Source: Bacteroidota bacterium
Lineage (GTDB): Bacteria > Bacteroidota > Bacteroidia > Chitinophagales > Chitinophagaceae
Reading direction: 5' to 3'
NCBI GenBank assembly: GCA_013286305.1
Contig: JABDFW010000004.1
Span: forward strand, 1-64,000
DNA length: 64,000 nucleotides
In this document: piece by piece, positions 33,466 to 42,008 of the stretch
Position numbering within the stretch: position 1 is the stretch's first letter
Layout of the letters: each line of letters starts with the position of its first letter
The notes under the pieces: generated by a model
The model's database searches: none
Told to the model about the DNA's origin: nothing
The model's input: the letters and a program-made list of their open reading frames with translations, nothing else
Translations under genes and position numbers: made by a program

Positions 33466-34122
33466 TTATTTTAACTGGTTGGCGGGCGAGCCAGGGGGCC
33501 GTTTGGTTATTTTGGTGGCTGCATAAAAAGCAAGAAACGCAAACAGGGGGGCGATTGCCACATCAATAGTATAATGCACATGCTGTACCAAAACCAATGC
33601 GCCTACTATAAATGTTGCTGCTAAGGCAAGTATTTTTTCCACCTTGTTCCTTAAACAAAAAAATATAACAAACATATAAGCAGTGTGTCCCGAAAAGAAA
33701 AGGTCTTTTGATACAAAAGATTTGCCGTAAACCATATTGGTTAAGGGATCTATTAAAGGAATGATCTTATCCGGGGGATTTAGCGGTGTTAATGTTATAG
33801 TGGCCATGCGAAACAGGGTAAGAAAGATAAACGACCACAAAAAATTAATAAATATTGTTGGGTCTGTAAACACTCTGAATGCGGTTATGAGCCCTATGCA
33901 CCAGATGGTGATAAAAATAGGCACAGACATATTTTTTACCGGCAGGTTTTGCAGGAAGGTATCGTTTATGGTAAATCCTTCCCTCTTTTCTATATATTGA
34001 AAGAAGAACGGTAAACATGAAAGTATAACCACTGCGATGATCAACCCGGTAATGGATTGCCATTTAAAAGACCGTGCGCTGAATTCAATTTTCCAGTTTT
34101 GTTTTATTTCTGATATATACAT
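33466..34122 (-). CDS. PAP2-like (sphingomyelin synthase-type) membrane phosphatase
   Basis: The 218-residue protein has about six membrane helices and the PAP2_C-type catalytic motifs: FRMATITLTPLNPP, then DLFFSGHTAYMFVI (first His) and HVHYTIDVAIAP (second His and Asp). This variant, shared with sphingomyelin synthases, moves or removes a phosphate headgroup on lipids. The substrate is unknown. It is convergent with the YncE-like gene and separated from nagB by a strong hairpin. Confidence 0.83.
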   Translation of the reverse strand: MYISEIKQNWKIEFSARSFKWQSITGLIIAVVILSCLPFFFQYIEKREGFTINDTFLQNLPVKNMSVPIFITIWCIGLITAFRVFTDPTIFINFLWSFIFLTLFRMATITLTPLNPPDKIIPLIDPLTNMVYGKSFVSKDLFFSGHTAYMFVIFFCLRNKVEKILALAATFIVGALVLVQHVHYTIDVAIAPLFAFLAFYAATKITKRPPGSPANQLK

Positions 34123-34144
34123 TATCCAACGCTGTTACCGGTTT

Positions 34145-34178
34145 ATAAAACAGGCGGCATATTTACATGCCGCCTGTT
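34145..34178 (-). terminator. terminator after nagB
   Basis: AACAGGCGGCAT-ATTTAC-ATGCCGCCTGTT is a perfect 12-base stem. On the minus strand it is followed by TTTTATAAAC, right after the nagB stop. Confidence 0.85.
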
Positions 34179-34188
34179 AAAAATTGTA

Positions 34189-36093
34189 TTAATAATGCCA
34201 TCTTACAAATGCTTCCATAGCCGCGTATTTGGTTAGCCCCAATGCCGCATACAGGTTGGCTGTGTTACCGTTACGTTCCTCGGCACGCTGCCAAAACTCG
34301 CGGCTGTCTGTACCCTGGAAAGGCACACTGTCTTTCTGGCTCTGGTGAATAAAAATGCCATAGCGTTTTTTTATTACCTGGTCGGGGCTCATAGGTATAG
34401 CCATTTCAATATCAGCAATATCCCATTCCTGCCAGGCGCCTTTATACAGCCATATCCAGCAATCTTTCACCCATTCTTCGCCTGCGGCTTTTAACCTGTG
34501 CAGGCTTTCAAAAACTACGTCAAGGCATACTTTATGTGTGCCGTGCGGGTCAGCAAGGTCGCCTGCGCAATAGATCTGTTGTGGTTTTAATTTTTGTAAC
34601 AATTCTATTGTTACTCTCACATCTTCCTCACCCATCGGTTTCTTTTCAATAGTACCTGTTTCATAAAATGGCAGGTTTTGAAAATGGATATTCTCATCCT
34701 TCAACCCAACATATTTACACGTAGCTTTTGCCTCGCATCTTCTTATCAATCCTTTTATTGAACGTATTTCAGGTGTGTCTATCTGGTGAAGTTGTTTGGT
34801 TGATAAAAACTTGTGCGCCTCTGCCAATATTTGCCTGCTCTTTTCATTGTCCATATCAAACATCTGCTGAAAGCCTACGGCAAAGTCAATAAAGCGTGTA
34901 ACAAATTCGTCAGTTACCGCAATATTACCGCTGGTTTGATAAGCTACATGCACATCATGCCCCTGGTCGTGCAGGCGCATAAATGTTCCGCCCATGCTTA
35001 TAATATCATCATCAGGGTGCGGCGAAAATATCACACACCTTTTGGGATAAGGGGTGCTTCGTTCAGGATGGTTTGGCATCACCGAATTTGGCTTGCCACC
35101 CGGCCAGCCGGTAATGCTGTCGCGTATCAAATAAAAAACCTGCAAGTTTATTTCATAAGCATCGCCCTTTTCAACAAGCAGGTCACCAAGCCCGTTTTCG
35201 TTATAGTCGTGTGTGGTAAGGCTTAAAACGGGTTTTTCCAGCTTTAATGCTAAATTTACTACGGCACGTTTTATCATTTTTGGCGACCATTCAATTTCCC
35301 CCGTTAACCACGGCGATTTAAACCTCGTAAGGTCCGACGCAGCCAGTTCATCCAGCACAAATGTGCAGTTATTGTGTTGTTGTAAAATACTTGCCGGTAA
35401 TTGTTCCGTTACATTGCCTTCAACAGCCTTTGCTACAATGGCAGCTTTGTTACCCCAGGCCATCAATAAAATACGTTTTGCCTTCATAATGGTGCTTATA
35501 CCCATGGTAATTGCAAGGCGGGGCACTTTGGCAATATTAGGAAACTCCTTTGCATTGGCAGTGCGGGTGTTATTGTCTAAATTGGTAAGCCTTGTTTTGG
35601 AGAAGATGCTGGAACCCGGTTCGTTAAAGCCAATATGGCCGTTATTGCCAATACCCAATACCTGCAGGTCTATTCCCCCGGCGTTGTCAATCATCTGCTC
35701 ATATTCTATGCAATGCTGCTTTGCCTGTTCTTTGGTAAGGTTACCATTTGGAACATGAATATTTGCGCCGTCAATATCAACATGGTTAAATAAATGCCTG
35801 TGCATAAAGCTCCAGTAGCTTTGCCTTGCATCCCTTTCAATAGGAAAATATTCATCAAGATTAAAAGTGATCACATTTTTAAAGCTTAAACCTTCTTCCC
35901 GGTGCAGGCGAACAAGCTCCGCATACATACTAATGGGGGTAGAGCCTGTAGCAAGGCCCAATACGCATTTTTCACCGGCCTGCTGCTTTTGTCTTATCAG
36001 TTCCGCAATTTCAGCCGCTACATAAGCTGAACCACTTTTTGTGTTTGAAAAGATCTCTACATGAATTTTTTCAAAAGAATCTACCATGCTCAT
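34189..36093 (-). CDS. nagB: glucosamine-6-phosphate deaminase fused to a PIG-L-type deacetylase
   Basis: The N-terminal half is NagB, which converts glucosamine-6-P to fructose-6-P and ammonia: GLATGSTPISMYAELVR, NLDEYFPIERDARQSYWSFM, the catalytic region DLQVLGIGNNGHIGFNEPGS and RLAITMGISTIM. The C-terminal half from about residue 345 is a PIG-L/LmbE-type zinc deacetylase: VIFSPHPDDDIISMGGT near residue 356, then GLRR..EA and CAGDLADPHGTHKVC. The 634-residue fusion is known from Bacteroidota. The second domain may remove N-acetyl groups so that both steps of aminosugar use are on one chain. The start could also be MVDSFEK (36087). Confidence 0.9.
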   Translation of the reverse strand: MSMVDSFEKIHVEIFSNTKSGSAYVAAEIAELIRQKQQAGEKCVLGLATGSTPISMYAELVRLHREEGLSFKNVITFNLDEYFPIERDARQSYWSFMHRHLFNHVDIDGANIHVPNGNLTKEQAKQHCIEYEQMIDNAGGIDLQVLGIGNNGHIGFNEPGSSIFSKTRLTNLDNNTRTANAKEFPNIAKVPRLAITMGISTIMKAKRILLMAWGNKAAIVAKAVEGNVTEQLPASILQQHNNCTFVLDELAASDLTRFKSPWLTGEIEWSPKMIKRAVVNLALKLEKPVLSLTTHDYNENGLGDLLVEKGDAYEINLQVFYLIRDSITGWPGGKPNSVMPNHPERSTPYPKRCVIFSPHPDDDIISMGGTFMRLHDQGHDVHVAYQTSGNIAVTDEFVTRFIDFAVGFQQMFDMDNEKSRQILAEAHKFLSTKQLHQIDTPEIRSIKGLIRRCEAKATCKYVGLKDENIHFQNLPFYETGTIEKKPMGEEDVRVTIELLQKLKPQQIYCAGDLADPHGTHKVCLDVVFESLHRLKAAGEEWVKDCWIWLYKGAWQEWDIADIEMAIPMSPDQVIKKRYGIFIHQSQKDSVPFQGTDSREFWQRAEERNGNTANLYAALGLTKYAAMEAFVRWHY

Positions 36094-36154
36094 AATTATA
36101 TCGTTTGGTTGAAGAATTACAATGGCTGCAAAGGATTTTGCAAAAAGTGAGTGG

Positions 36155-36162
36155 CAAATATA
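36155..36162 (-). promoter_or_regulatory. -7 element TATATTTG, candidate nagB promoter
   Basis: On the minus strand, TATATTTG matches TAnnTTTG about 60 bases before the nagB start. No exact -33 TTTG is seen. Confidence 0.4.
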
Positions 36163-36238
36163 ATTTGTAATGAGAAAGTACAGGACAATTTTTTGTTACC
36201 AAACGTTTTTTGGAGTTTGTTGCACGGGATAGGCACAT

Positions 36239-36269
36239 AAAAAAGTCCCGTATTTTTATTACGGGACTT
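36239..36269 (-). terminator. terminator after the Gln/Gly-rich lipoprotein gene
   Basis: The stem AAGTCCCGTA / TACGGGACTT with an AT-rich loop is followed on the minus strand by a T-run (AAAAAA at 36239-36244). Confidence 0.85.
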
Positions 36270-36299
36270 AACTTATTATAAACTGGCATTATTTTGCTG

Positions 36300-37751
36300 T
36301 TACCTTCTTCCTGCTCTGCCGCCGCCACCGCCGCCTCTATATCCACCACCGCCGCCGCCACCTCTGTAGCCGCCGCCACCGCCACCACCTCTATAACCAC
36401 CACCACCGCCGCCGCTGTAACCACCTCTGTATCCGCCGCCACCGCCGCCATAACTTCTTGCCTGCGCCTGGTATTGCGGCCTTGCCTGGGCCTGGTATTG
36501 TGGCCTGTATTGTTGCTGGTACTGGGGCCTTTGCTGATATTGCTGTGGCCTTGCCTGTGCCTGGTACTGTGGCCTGTATTGTTGCTGTTGCCTGTATGGC
36601 TGCTGGTACATTTGCCTTTGCTGTGCCTGGTACTGTGGCCTTGCCTGTGCCTGGTACTGCTGTCTGTTAGGCTGCTGGTATGCCTGCTGCCTGGGCTGTT
36701 GCTGGCTATAATTCCTGTTATTTAAGGCGTTATTCTGTTGCTGTTGCCTGTTATTATAAACCGGCTGCCTTTGTGCATTGTTGAAGCCCTGATTTTGGGC
36801 GGGCCTGTTAACGGCAGTATTCTGCCTGCTGTTATTTTGAGGCTGTACACCCTGGCGCTGGCCTGTACTGTTATTGCGGTTTACAAGGTTGCTGCCTGCC
36901 TGCCTAACATTTGGCCTGTACATTTGTAAGCCGTTCCTGTTCATCACAGTTGCACCCGGCCTTGAGGCATTGCGTATAGAAACCTGGTTGATCCTGTTGC
37001 CGCCGGCCCTTTCCACTTCGCGCCTGTCGGGGCCTGCTACATACCTTGAATTTCTGTAGGTACCAATATTATTGATAACTGATGTGTTTCTTATAAAATT
37101 GTAATTCTCACCCCTGCCAAGGCAATAGTTTGAAAAATTACGGTTTGTTAAATAACCTGCGCGGCAAAAGTTCCAGCGTTCGGCAGCAATATAACCGCCA
37201 TAACCAAAGCCAAACCCAATATTTATGCCCGGCCCTAAAGGTGCCCAGCCATAATATCCGCCGCCTGAACGCCAGCTAACCCAGGCTGGTGCCCATTGAT
37301 AGCCCGGTACCCACATCCAGCGGTTGTTGTATGCCCAGCGCCCATAATGGAAAGGTGCCCATCCCCAGTCGTAGCTGGAATTCCATGCCCAACCGGCATC
37401 GGTGTAAGCCCAGTTACCGCCTGAATAATAAGGCACAAAACCAGGTTCATTGCAAATCCACACCTGGCCATAAGAAGGATCATTATCCCATGTGCCATAA
37501 GGGCTTAGATCATCATAAAATGTATCAAAGTCAACATCCCCCTGCGACTGGTCGTACTGGCCATTTTGATCAGTAGTAGCATTACCCTGGTCATCCTGGG
37601 GCTGCTGGTTCTGCTGATCAGCCGGTGGCTGTTGTGAATTATTATAGCCGTTATCATCGGATTGCGCACTGGCATATCTTGGCGCGCTGCATGATACTGC
37701 TATCGCGCCTGCGATCAGGATGCCGATGATTGAGCTAAACTTCTTTTTCAT
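36300..37751 (-). CDS. lipoprotein with aromatic-rich domain and Gln/Gly-rich disordered tail
   Basis: The N-terminus has a lipobox-like AVSCSAP. A Gln/Asp-rich linker leads to a Trp/Tyr-rich domain (DLSPYGTWDNDPSYGQVWI, GWAWNSSYDWGWAPFHYGRW, MWVPGYQWAPAWVSWRSGGGYYGWAPL) of the DUF6600-like kind. After a segment with VNNIGTYRNSRY come about 200 residues of low complexity: Asn/Gln-rich, then repeats QYQAQARPQ, then a C-terminal GGYRGG array (YRGGGGGGG several times, ending GRAGRR). A role in the cell envelope is likely. The repeat tail resembles RGG/prion-like disordered sequences, rare for a predicted outer-membrane or periplasmic protein. Confidence 0.7.
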   Translation of the reverse strand: MKKKFSSIIGILIAGAIAVSCSAPRYASAQSDDNGYNNSQQPPADQQNQQPQDDQGNATTDQNGQYDQSQGDVDFDTFYDDLSPYGTWDNDPSYGQVWICNEPGFVPYYSGGNWAYTDAGWAWNSSYDWGWAPFHYGRWAYNNRWMWVPGYQWAPAWVSWRSGGGYYGWAPLGPGINIGFGFGYGGYIAAERWNFCRAGYLTNRNFSNYCLGRGENYNFIRNTSVINNIGTYRNSRYVAGPDRREVERAGGNRINQVSIRNASRPGATVMNRNGLQMYRPNVRQAGSNLVNRNNSTGQRQGVQPQNNSRQNTAVNRPAQNQGFNNAQRQPVYNNRQQQQNNALNNRNYSQQQPRQQAYQQPNRQQYQAQARPQYQAQQRQMYQQPYRQQQQYRPQYQAQARPQQYQQRPQYQQQYRPQYQAQARPQYQAQARSYGGGGGGYRGGYSGGGGGGYRGGGGGGGYRGGGGGGGYRGGGGGGRAGRR

Positions 37752-37772
37752 AATCGTTTATTGAAGGTGAAT

Positions 37773-37780
37773 CAAATTTA
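37773..37780 (-). promoter_or_regulatory. -7 element TAAATTTG, candidate promoter of the Gln/Gly-rich lipoprotein gene
   Basis: On the minus strand, TAAATTTG lies 21 bases before the ATG at 37751; a weak TTTA is about 20 bases upstream of it. Confidence 0.45.
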
Positions 37781-37937
37781 TTTAAGGTATGACTATTTAT
37801 TAAACGCAAGGTTAATACAGACAGGTAAAAAATTATTCATTTTATCAATTCTTTGGCTTTTGCAACCATGTTGCAGTGGTTTTGTTAAGAAAGTTAACCA
37901 AAAGACTTGACAATCGGAGATATTCTTACTAAGGTAA

Positions 37938-37968
37938 AAAGTATTACTTTTTTATTAAGTAATACTTT
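37938..37968. promoter_or_regulatory. vapBC operator candidate (perfect inverted repeat)
   Basis: AAAGTATTACTT and AAGTAATACTTT are perfectly complementary 12-base arms around TTTTATT, 25 bases upstream of the antitoxin ATG. Antitoxins of AbrB type bind such repeats to repress their own operon. A TAnnTTG-like TACTTTG at its right edge may be the promoter. Confidence 0.7.
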
Positions 37969-37993
37969 GTAATTTAGTAGTAAAAATAGCATA

Positions 37994-38263
37994 ATGGAAA
38001 CATCTGTATTAACAGTAAAAGGCCAGTTACTGATACCTAAACGCCTGCGAAATAAATATGGCATTAAACCCGGGGTAAAAATGGTATTTGAAGAAACGGA
38101 GAATGGTATTATACTTAAACCCATGAACGAAGAATATTTTAGGTCTTTTGCCGGTATTTTAAAAGGCACGGGAAATCTTAAAGAAGAATTGAAAGAAATG
38201 AAAGACGAAGAGAAGGCTTTGGAAGACCGCAAAGCAAGAAAAGTTAACCCTGGAAAAAAGTAA
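37994..38263 (+). CDS. AbrB-type antitoxin (VapB)
   Basis: The 89-residue protein starts with a swapped-hairpin AbrB/SpoVT fold: SVLTVKGQLLIPKRLRNKYGIKPGVKMVFEETENGIILKP. The C-terminal 40 residues are charged and helical and would bind the toxin. It lies 6 bases upstream of the PIN toxin gene, the usual order of VapBC pairs. Self-repression through the 37938-37968 repeat is expected from the family. Confidence 0.82.
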   Translation: METSVLTVKGQLLIPKRLRNKYGIKPGVKMVFEETENGIILKPMNEEYFRSFAGILKGTGNLKEELKEMKDEEKALEDRKARKVNPGKK

Positions 38264-38269
38264 AATATT

Positions 38270-38674
38270 ATGCCTGGATATGTATTAGACAGCTATGCTA
38301 TGCTTGCCTATTTTAGAAAAGAAGCCGGCGGCGAAATAGTTGAAAAAATATTATTAGAAGCGGCTGCAGGCAAACATGAATTATTTATGGCTTGTATTAA
38401 TGCCGGCGAGATTTTTTACATGGCATACCGTAAAGACGGCGCTGATAAAGCAGCTTTGGTATGGAAAGCATTACAGCAATTTCCTATAAAAATAACAGAT
38501 GCCGATTTACAGTTTACACATAAAGCGGCTTATATAAAAGCACGGTATTCCTTAAGCTTTGCAGATGCTTTTGCTGCCGCCCTGGCAATAAATAAAAAAG
38601 CAGTGCTGCTTACAGGCGATACAGAGTTTAACAATTTAATTAATGAAGCAGGCTTTAAAGTGAAATATTTATAA
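38270..38674 (+). CDS. PIN-domain toxin (VapC)
   Basis: PIN-domain RNases of the VapC kind cleave tRNA or rRNA when the antitoxin is lost. The four acidic positions are present: Asp7 (VLDSYA), Glu47 (AGEIFY), Asp99 (SFADAFAA) and Asp117 (TGDTEF). The length of 134 is typical. The coding region begins 6 bases after the antitoxin stop, which supports translation coupling. Confidence 0.85.
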   Translation: MPGYVLDSYAMLAYFRKEAGGEIVEKILLEAAAGKHELFMACINAGEIFYMAYRKDGADKAALVWKALQQFPIKITDADLQFTHKAAYIKARYSLSFADAFAAALAINKKAVLLTGDTEFNNLINEAGFKVKYL

Positions 38675-38691
38675 CATCTTCAGAAAATACC

Positions 38692-39594
38692 CTACTGCTG
38701 CTTTTTCTTTCTTAAATAAATTTCCCTTACTTCATTTAATTTGGCGCGTACTTCAATGGGGTATAGCTCAGTTTTTGATTCAATTCTTATCATCGCCGTA
38801 TTAGGTGGTAAACTGCCTTCGTTAAGGGCGATCACTCTTATCGTGTCAACATCATTGTTCGCAAGGGTTGTTTCTATAATTTTTACCGTTGAGTCAAGCG
38901 TATAATTTTGAAGAATGTATTTATTGTTTATCATTAATGATATCCTGTCGCCATCCACCACGCCATTATCCCAAATGGTGAATTTTATATAAGCCCCTGT
39001 AAAAAGCAATTCCTTCCCTTTGCTGTCTGCAACCTTTATTATATCTGTTGGCGCCGGTTGCCTGGGTTTGGTTTCTTCTTTGGGTTCGTTTTGTTTGGGC
39101 TGGTTTCTGTCTATCCAGTCAAGTATGCCTTTTGCTTTTGCTGAGTTTATCAATTTTATTTCCCCGTCAGCGCATGGCTCTGTTTTTCCGGGCTGTACCC
39201 CCGTAAATTTCCCCGACAGCGTTTCAATAAGTTTGCTTTTTTTGAGTTTAAGGGAAGCTTTTACAAAACATAGATACTCTCCACTCTTTTGCAGATCAAC
39301 TTTAGAGCGCAAAATTCCTTTTTCCTCATAACTTAAAATCTTAGTTGAACTGTCAAAGCTGCCAAATATTTTTGTTTTGGTTTCATTTGGGCCCCTTGCA
39401 TCTGTAAGGCTGTAGCCTGTTACCTGGTTGGCAGCATTTATTGTAAACCTCAGGTCGTAGGTATAGGTAACTTGTTTTGACACCTTTATATTACCAACAA
39501 AATAAAGGGTATCGCCTGAAGCATGTAAAGAAGAAGAAAAGAGTAAGAACGTTAAAACGCAGAAGATCACTTTTAACCGGTTGCTCTGTAGCAT
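38692..39594 (-). CDS. secreted unknown protein
   Basis: A signal peptide (KVIFCVLTFLLFSSSLHA) precedes two parts separated by a Pro/Lys/Glu-rich linker (NQPKQNEPKEETKPRQPAP). The first, about 130 residues, is beta-rich (DTLYFVGNIKVSKQVTYTYDLRF). The second contains GAYIKFTIWDNGVVDGDRISLMIN, which matches the short pattern of calcium-binding or beta-sandwich modules seen in Bacteroidota surface proteins. No firm family name. The gene is convergent with vapC. Confidence 0.6.
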   Translation of the reverse strand: MLQSNRLKVIFCVLTFLLFSSSLHASGDTLYFVGNIKVSKQVTYTYDLRFTINAANQVTGYSLTDARGPNETKTKIFGSFDSSTKILSYEEKGILRSKVDLQKSGEYLCFVKASLKLKKSKLIETLSGKFTGVQPGKTEPCADGEIKLINSAKAKGILDWIDRNQPKQNEPKEETKPRQPAPTDIIKVADSKGKELLFTGAYIKFTIWDNGVVDGDRISLMINNKYILQNYTLDSTVKIIETTLANNDVDTIRVIALNEGSLPPNTAMIRIESKTELYPIEVRAKLNEVREIYLRKKKQQ

Positions 39595-39654
39595 CTAAAA
39601 TAAGATTTAACGGTAATTGACAAGATAAGGTTGAAAATTTTATAGAAAAGGATT

Positions 39655-39687
39655 AAAAAAAGAGGCCATAATATACAGCCTCTTTTT
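39655..39687 (-). terminator. terminator after the TM2 gene
   Basis: AAAAAGAGGC...GCCTCTTTTT forms a stem with an AT-rich loop 25 bases after the TM2 stop on the minus strand. Confidence 0.7.
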
Positions 39688-39713
39688 AAATAAATAATAT
39701 ATCATTTTAAAAA

Positions 39714-40241
39714 TTAGCTGTCAAATCCTTCTTCCGGTTCCAGGCTGCCTGTAAGAATGCGTACGAAATCAACTATAGCCCAAATAGAGGCTGCCAGCAA
39801 CATTGCCAAGCCCACGAAAAATATCACCGGGTAGGTCGCCGCGGTAGTTGTAGCGGCCGCAGCAGCTGAAACATAAGAAGCAGCACCTGCTATATACAAA
39901 ATAATGCCACCCCCGCCCAATACAGCCTGGGCGATGCCTTTTGTGGTATTGCCCATATAAAAACTATGTACGCCAACAAACCCACAACAAATTGCCAATA
40001 TAGCGGCAGTCATCTTTTTTTTACCTCCGCCGGAATAACGCGCTTTCATTTGGGCTTTGGCTTCTTTCTTAAGTTCTCTTTTGGAAACTGAATTTGAGGC
40101 AACATTGTTTGCCGTTGAAGAAGGCGTTGTTACTACTGCCTGTTTAGTTTCTTTTGAAAGTGGAAAAGCTGCGTGTACTGCGCTGGTACTCAGTAATGCG
40201 CATAGAATAACTGCGCACAATAATTTTAAGAGTTTAGTCAT
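39714..40241 (-). CDS. TM2-domain protein
   Basis: The N-terminus is a signal peptide (LLKLLCAVILCALLSTSAVHA). The middle is a Ser/Lys-rich linker, and the C-terminal part has the TM2 pattern: KKMTAAILAICCGFVGVHSFYMGNTTKGIAQAVLGGGGIILYIAG and the second helix FFVGLAMLLAASIWAIVDFVRILTG. TM2 proteins have unknown function, often at the envelope. A TTTG-N18-TATATTTG promoter lies just upstream. Confidence 0.83.
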   Translation of the reverse strand: MTKLLKLLCAVILCALLSTSAVHAAFPLSKETKQAVVTTPSSTANNVASNSVSKRELKKEAKAQMKARYSGGGKKKMTAAILAICCGFVGVHSFYMGNTTKGIAQAVLGGGGIILYIAGAASYVSAAAAATTTAATYPVIFFVGLAMLLAASIWAIVDFVRILTGSLEPEEGFDS

Positions 40242-40276
40242 GATTGTTGTTTTAAGTGTTTTGGTATATGATTTTT

Positions 40277-40306
40277 CAAATATATAAAAGATTTTGAAAA
40301 ATCAAA
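40277..40306 (-). promoter_or_regulatory. Bacteroidota promoter of the TM2 gene
   Basis: On the minus strand, TTTG (40303-40306) and TATATTTG (40277-40284) are separated by 18 bases, the canonical -33/-7 arrangement, about 35 bases before the ATG. This is the best promoter match found in the window. Confidence 0.7.
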
Positions 40307-40508
40307 TTTTCCAACGGGGTAATTTAAAATCTTAAGGTGTTTCTAATCCCTTTAAACTTTTACATTAAATGTGAAGTAGTGATAAGCAACGAAGAATTAA
40401 AATTTGAATAACCCCGTGCAAAGCGCGGGGTTAACGTGATGAATTTCTTTTGAACCCTTACAGGGTTCAATAAATAATATAGATTCAATCCCTAAGGATT
40501 ATTTAAAT

Positions 40509-41825
40509 CTAAAACACAATATGCAGCCGCAATGCCACTATATGCACGGGCCCGCGGTCTCTATTATAACCGGGGTTGATAACGAACTGGTAATCGGGGC
40601 TTATCACAAGGTGATGCCCAACAGCGAGGGAGTAATATAACTCTGTAATTTGCTCAGGGCCGTAATTAAGCTTGCCATCGCCAATTAAAAAACCATAACC
40701 CCCTTTGGCAAGGTATTGCCTGTGCAGGTCAGAAATATTGTTCTGCACATAGGCAAGGGCAAGCTTATCAGAATTTCTTTTCCAAATTTTGCCATCTAAT
40801 TGTACGCCTGCAGATGCGCTTGCGTCAATTTCTGTAAACGCCCATGTTTCATTAGCGCCGTCATTCCAGCTATCTTTAAAAAAATAATGAAAGTTGCCGA
40901 GTGTATTATCCAGCGTTATATAATATCCTTTTTTGCTTCTGCCGTACATACGGCTTTGTGTTATATCAGGAGTATCTGATTTAAGCGCTTCGGCATAACT
41001 GCCCATACGGGCTAAATTCATAAATATGCCAGCACGCAGTGTTGAAAAATGAGTAGTATTTTTATAAAACAGGCTATCCTTTTCTACTTCAAAAACCTGG
41101 CCCATTGCTTTGCTGCCTTTCCATTGCAGGTCGTGTCCATTTGCTTCGGTGGGCACTGCGGTATTGGCATAACTGAACACCCAGTTATGGTAATACACGC
41201 TTAAAATAACGCCTAAATTATAACCGCGTGTATTAGCAGGATAATCCCAGCCACCCAGCCCCATTAGCGACCAGTTGAGAAATTGTGTACGCGGGTCGTC
41301 GCTGAAATCTGCATTGCCAAAAATATCTGTAAGGCTGAATTTGCCAGCCAGTATGGAGATATAATCTTTGCTCGAAACTTCCTGTACCTGGTTTATATCA
41401 TCATCAACAATATCCGTTGCCCGCGAAAGGGGAAACCGCTGCTCAACGTACAGCCGGGCTATATAGGGTTCTGGTTTGGGGTCGCCAACGCGGTAAATTT
41501 CCCCGTTAGGGAAGCCCGCGATACCCAATGTTTTGCTAAGGCCCTTGCCGCCCGCAACTTCAGGGTCAAAAACAATATAGGTGTGGCTAAAGGGTTTATA
41601 AGCCATAAACAAAGTGCCTGTAAAAGAAGTGCGCACAGGCTCATCCGGCAACAGGCTGTTTGTACCCTGGTAAGGGGAATGGAAATCAAAATGATACTGG
41701 GGTATAAGCGTTGCCTGCGCATGAAAGGAAAACTTTTTATTAACCGAAGAATCAGTTTTTTGTGCGTATGCACTTAACTGCATGCATAGCAGTAAAAAAA
41801 GGGTTAATCTAAATAATTTGTTCAT
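40509..41825 (-). CDS. OprB-like carbohydrate porin
   Basis: This is an outer-membrane beta-barrel for sugar uptake. The start at 41825 (MNKLFRLTLFLLLCMQLSAYA) gives a signal peptide; the track ORF begins 72 bases upstream, before a TATCTTTG promoter element at 41832. The mature part has the OprB-type pattern: QATLIPQYHFDFHSPYQGTNSL, ARLYVEQRFPLS, KFSLTDIFGNADFSDDPRTQF, and the terminal strand with a final Phe (HIVALRLHIVF). It is on the same strand as the RND genes but separated from them by a terminator. Confidence 0.83.
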   Translation of the reverse strand: MNKLFRLTLFLLLCMQLSAYAQKTDSSVNKKFSFHAQATLIPQYHFDFHSPYQGTNSLLPDEPVRTSFTGTLFMAYKPFSHTYIVFDPEVAGGKGLSKTLGIAGFPNGEIYRVGDPKPEPYIARLYVEQRFPLSRATDIVDDDINQVQEVSSKDYISILAGKFSLTDIFGNADFSDDPRTQFLNWSLMGLGGWDYPANTRGYNLGVILSVYYHNWVFSYANTAVPTEANGHDLQWKGSKAMGQVFEVEKDSLFYKNTTHFSTLRAGIFMNLARMGSYAEALKSDTPDITQSRMYGRSKKGYYITLDNTLGNFHYFFKDSWNDGANETWAFTEIDASASAGVQLDGKIWKRNSDKLALAYVQNNISDLHRQYLAKGGYGFLIGDGKLNYGPEQITELYYSLAVGHHLVISPDYQFVINPGYNRDRGPVHIVALRLHIVF

Positions 41826-41831
41826 GCGGCG

Positions 41832-41839
41832 CAAAGATA
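41832..41839 (-). promoter_or_regulatory. -7 element TATCTTTG, porin promoter
   Basis: On the minus strand, TATCTTTG ends 7 bases before the ATG at 41825, so the transcript would begin at or very near the start codon. It supports choosing 41825 over the track start. Confidence 0.5.
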
Positions 41840-41957
41840 AAAGCTCATCCTTTAAATTATGCGTTTTACTGCATTTCTTAATGCAACCAAGTTTCAACCA
41901 TCATATACTTAATAATAAGATAATATAATTTAGCAATGCAACAGGTATCTCAGCAAA

Positions 41958-41985
41958 TAAAAATGGCCGCACAACTGCAGCCATT
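41958..41985 (-). terminator. terminator after the first CusA-like gene
   Basis: On the minus strand, AAATGGC...GCCATTT with a 12-base loop is followed by TTATTTG; the region is AT-rich on both sides. It lies 25 bases after the CusA stop. Confidence 0.5.
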
Positions 41986-42008
41986 TATTTATATTTTGTA
42001 ATTCTACT

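Noticed and set aside
36294-36725. Plus-strand ORF of 143 residues opposite the Gln/Gly-rich tail, and minus ORF 36071-36451
   Set aside because: Both are other-frame readings of the simple GGN and CAR repeats in the lipoprotein gene.
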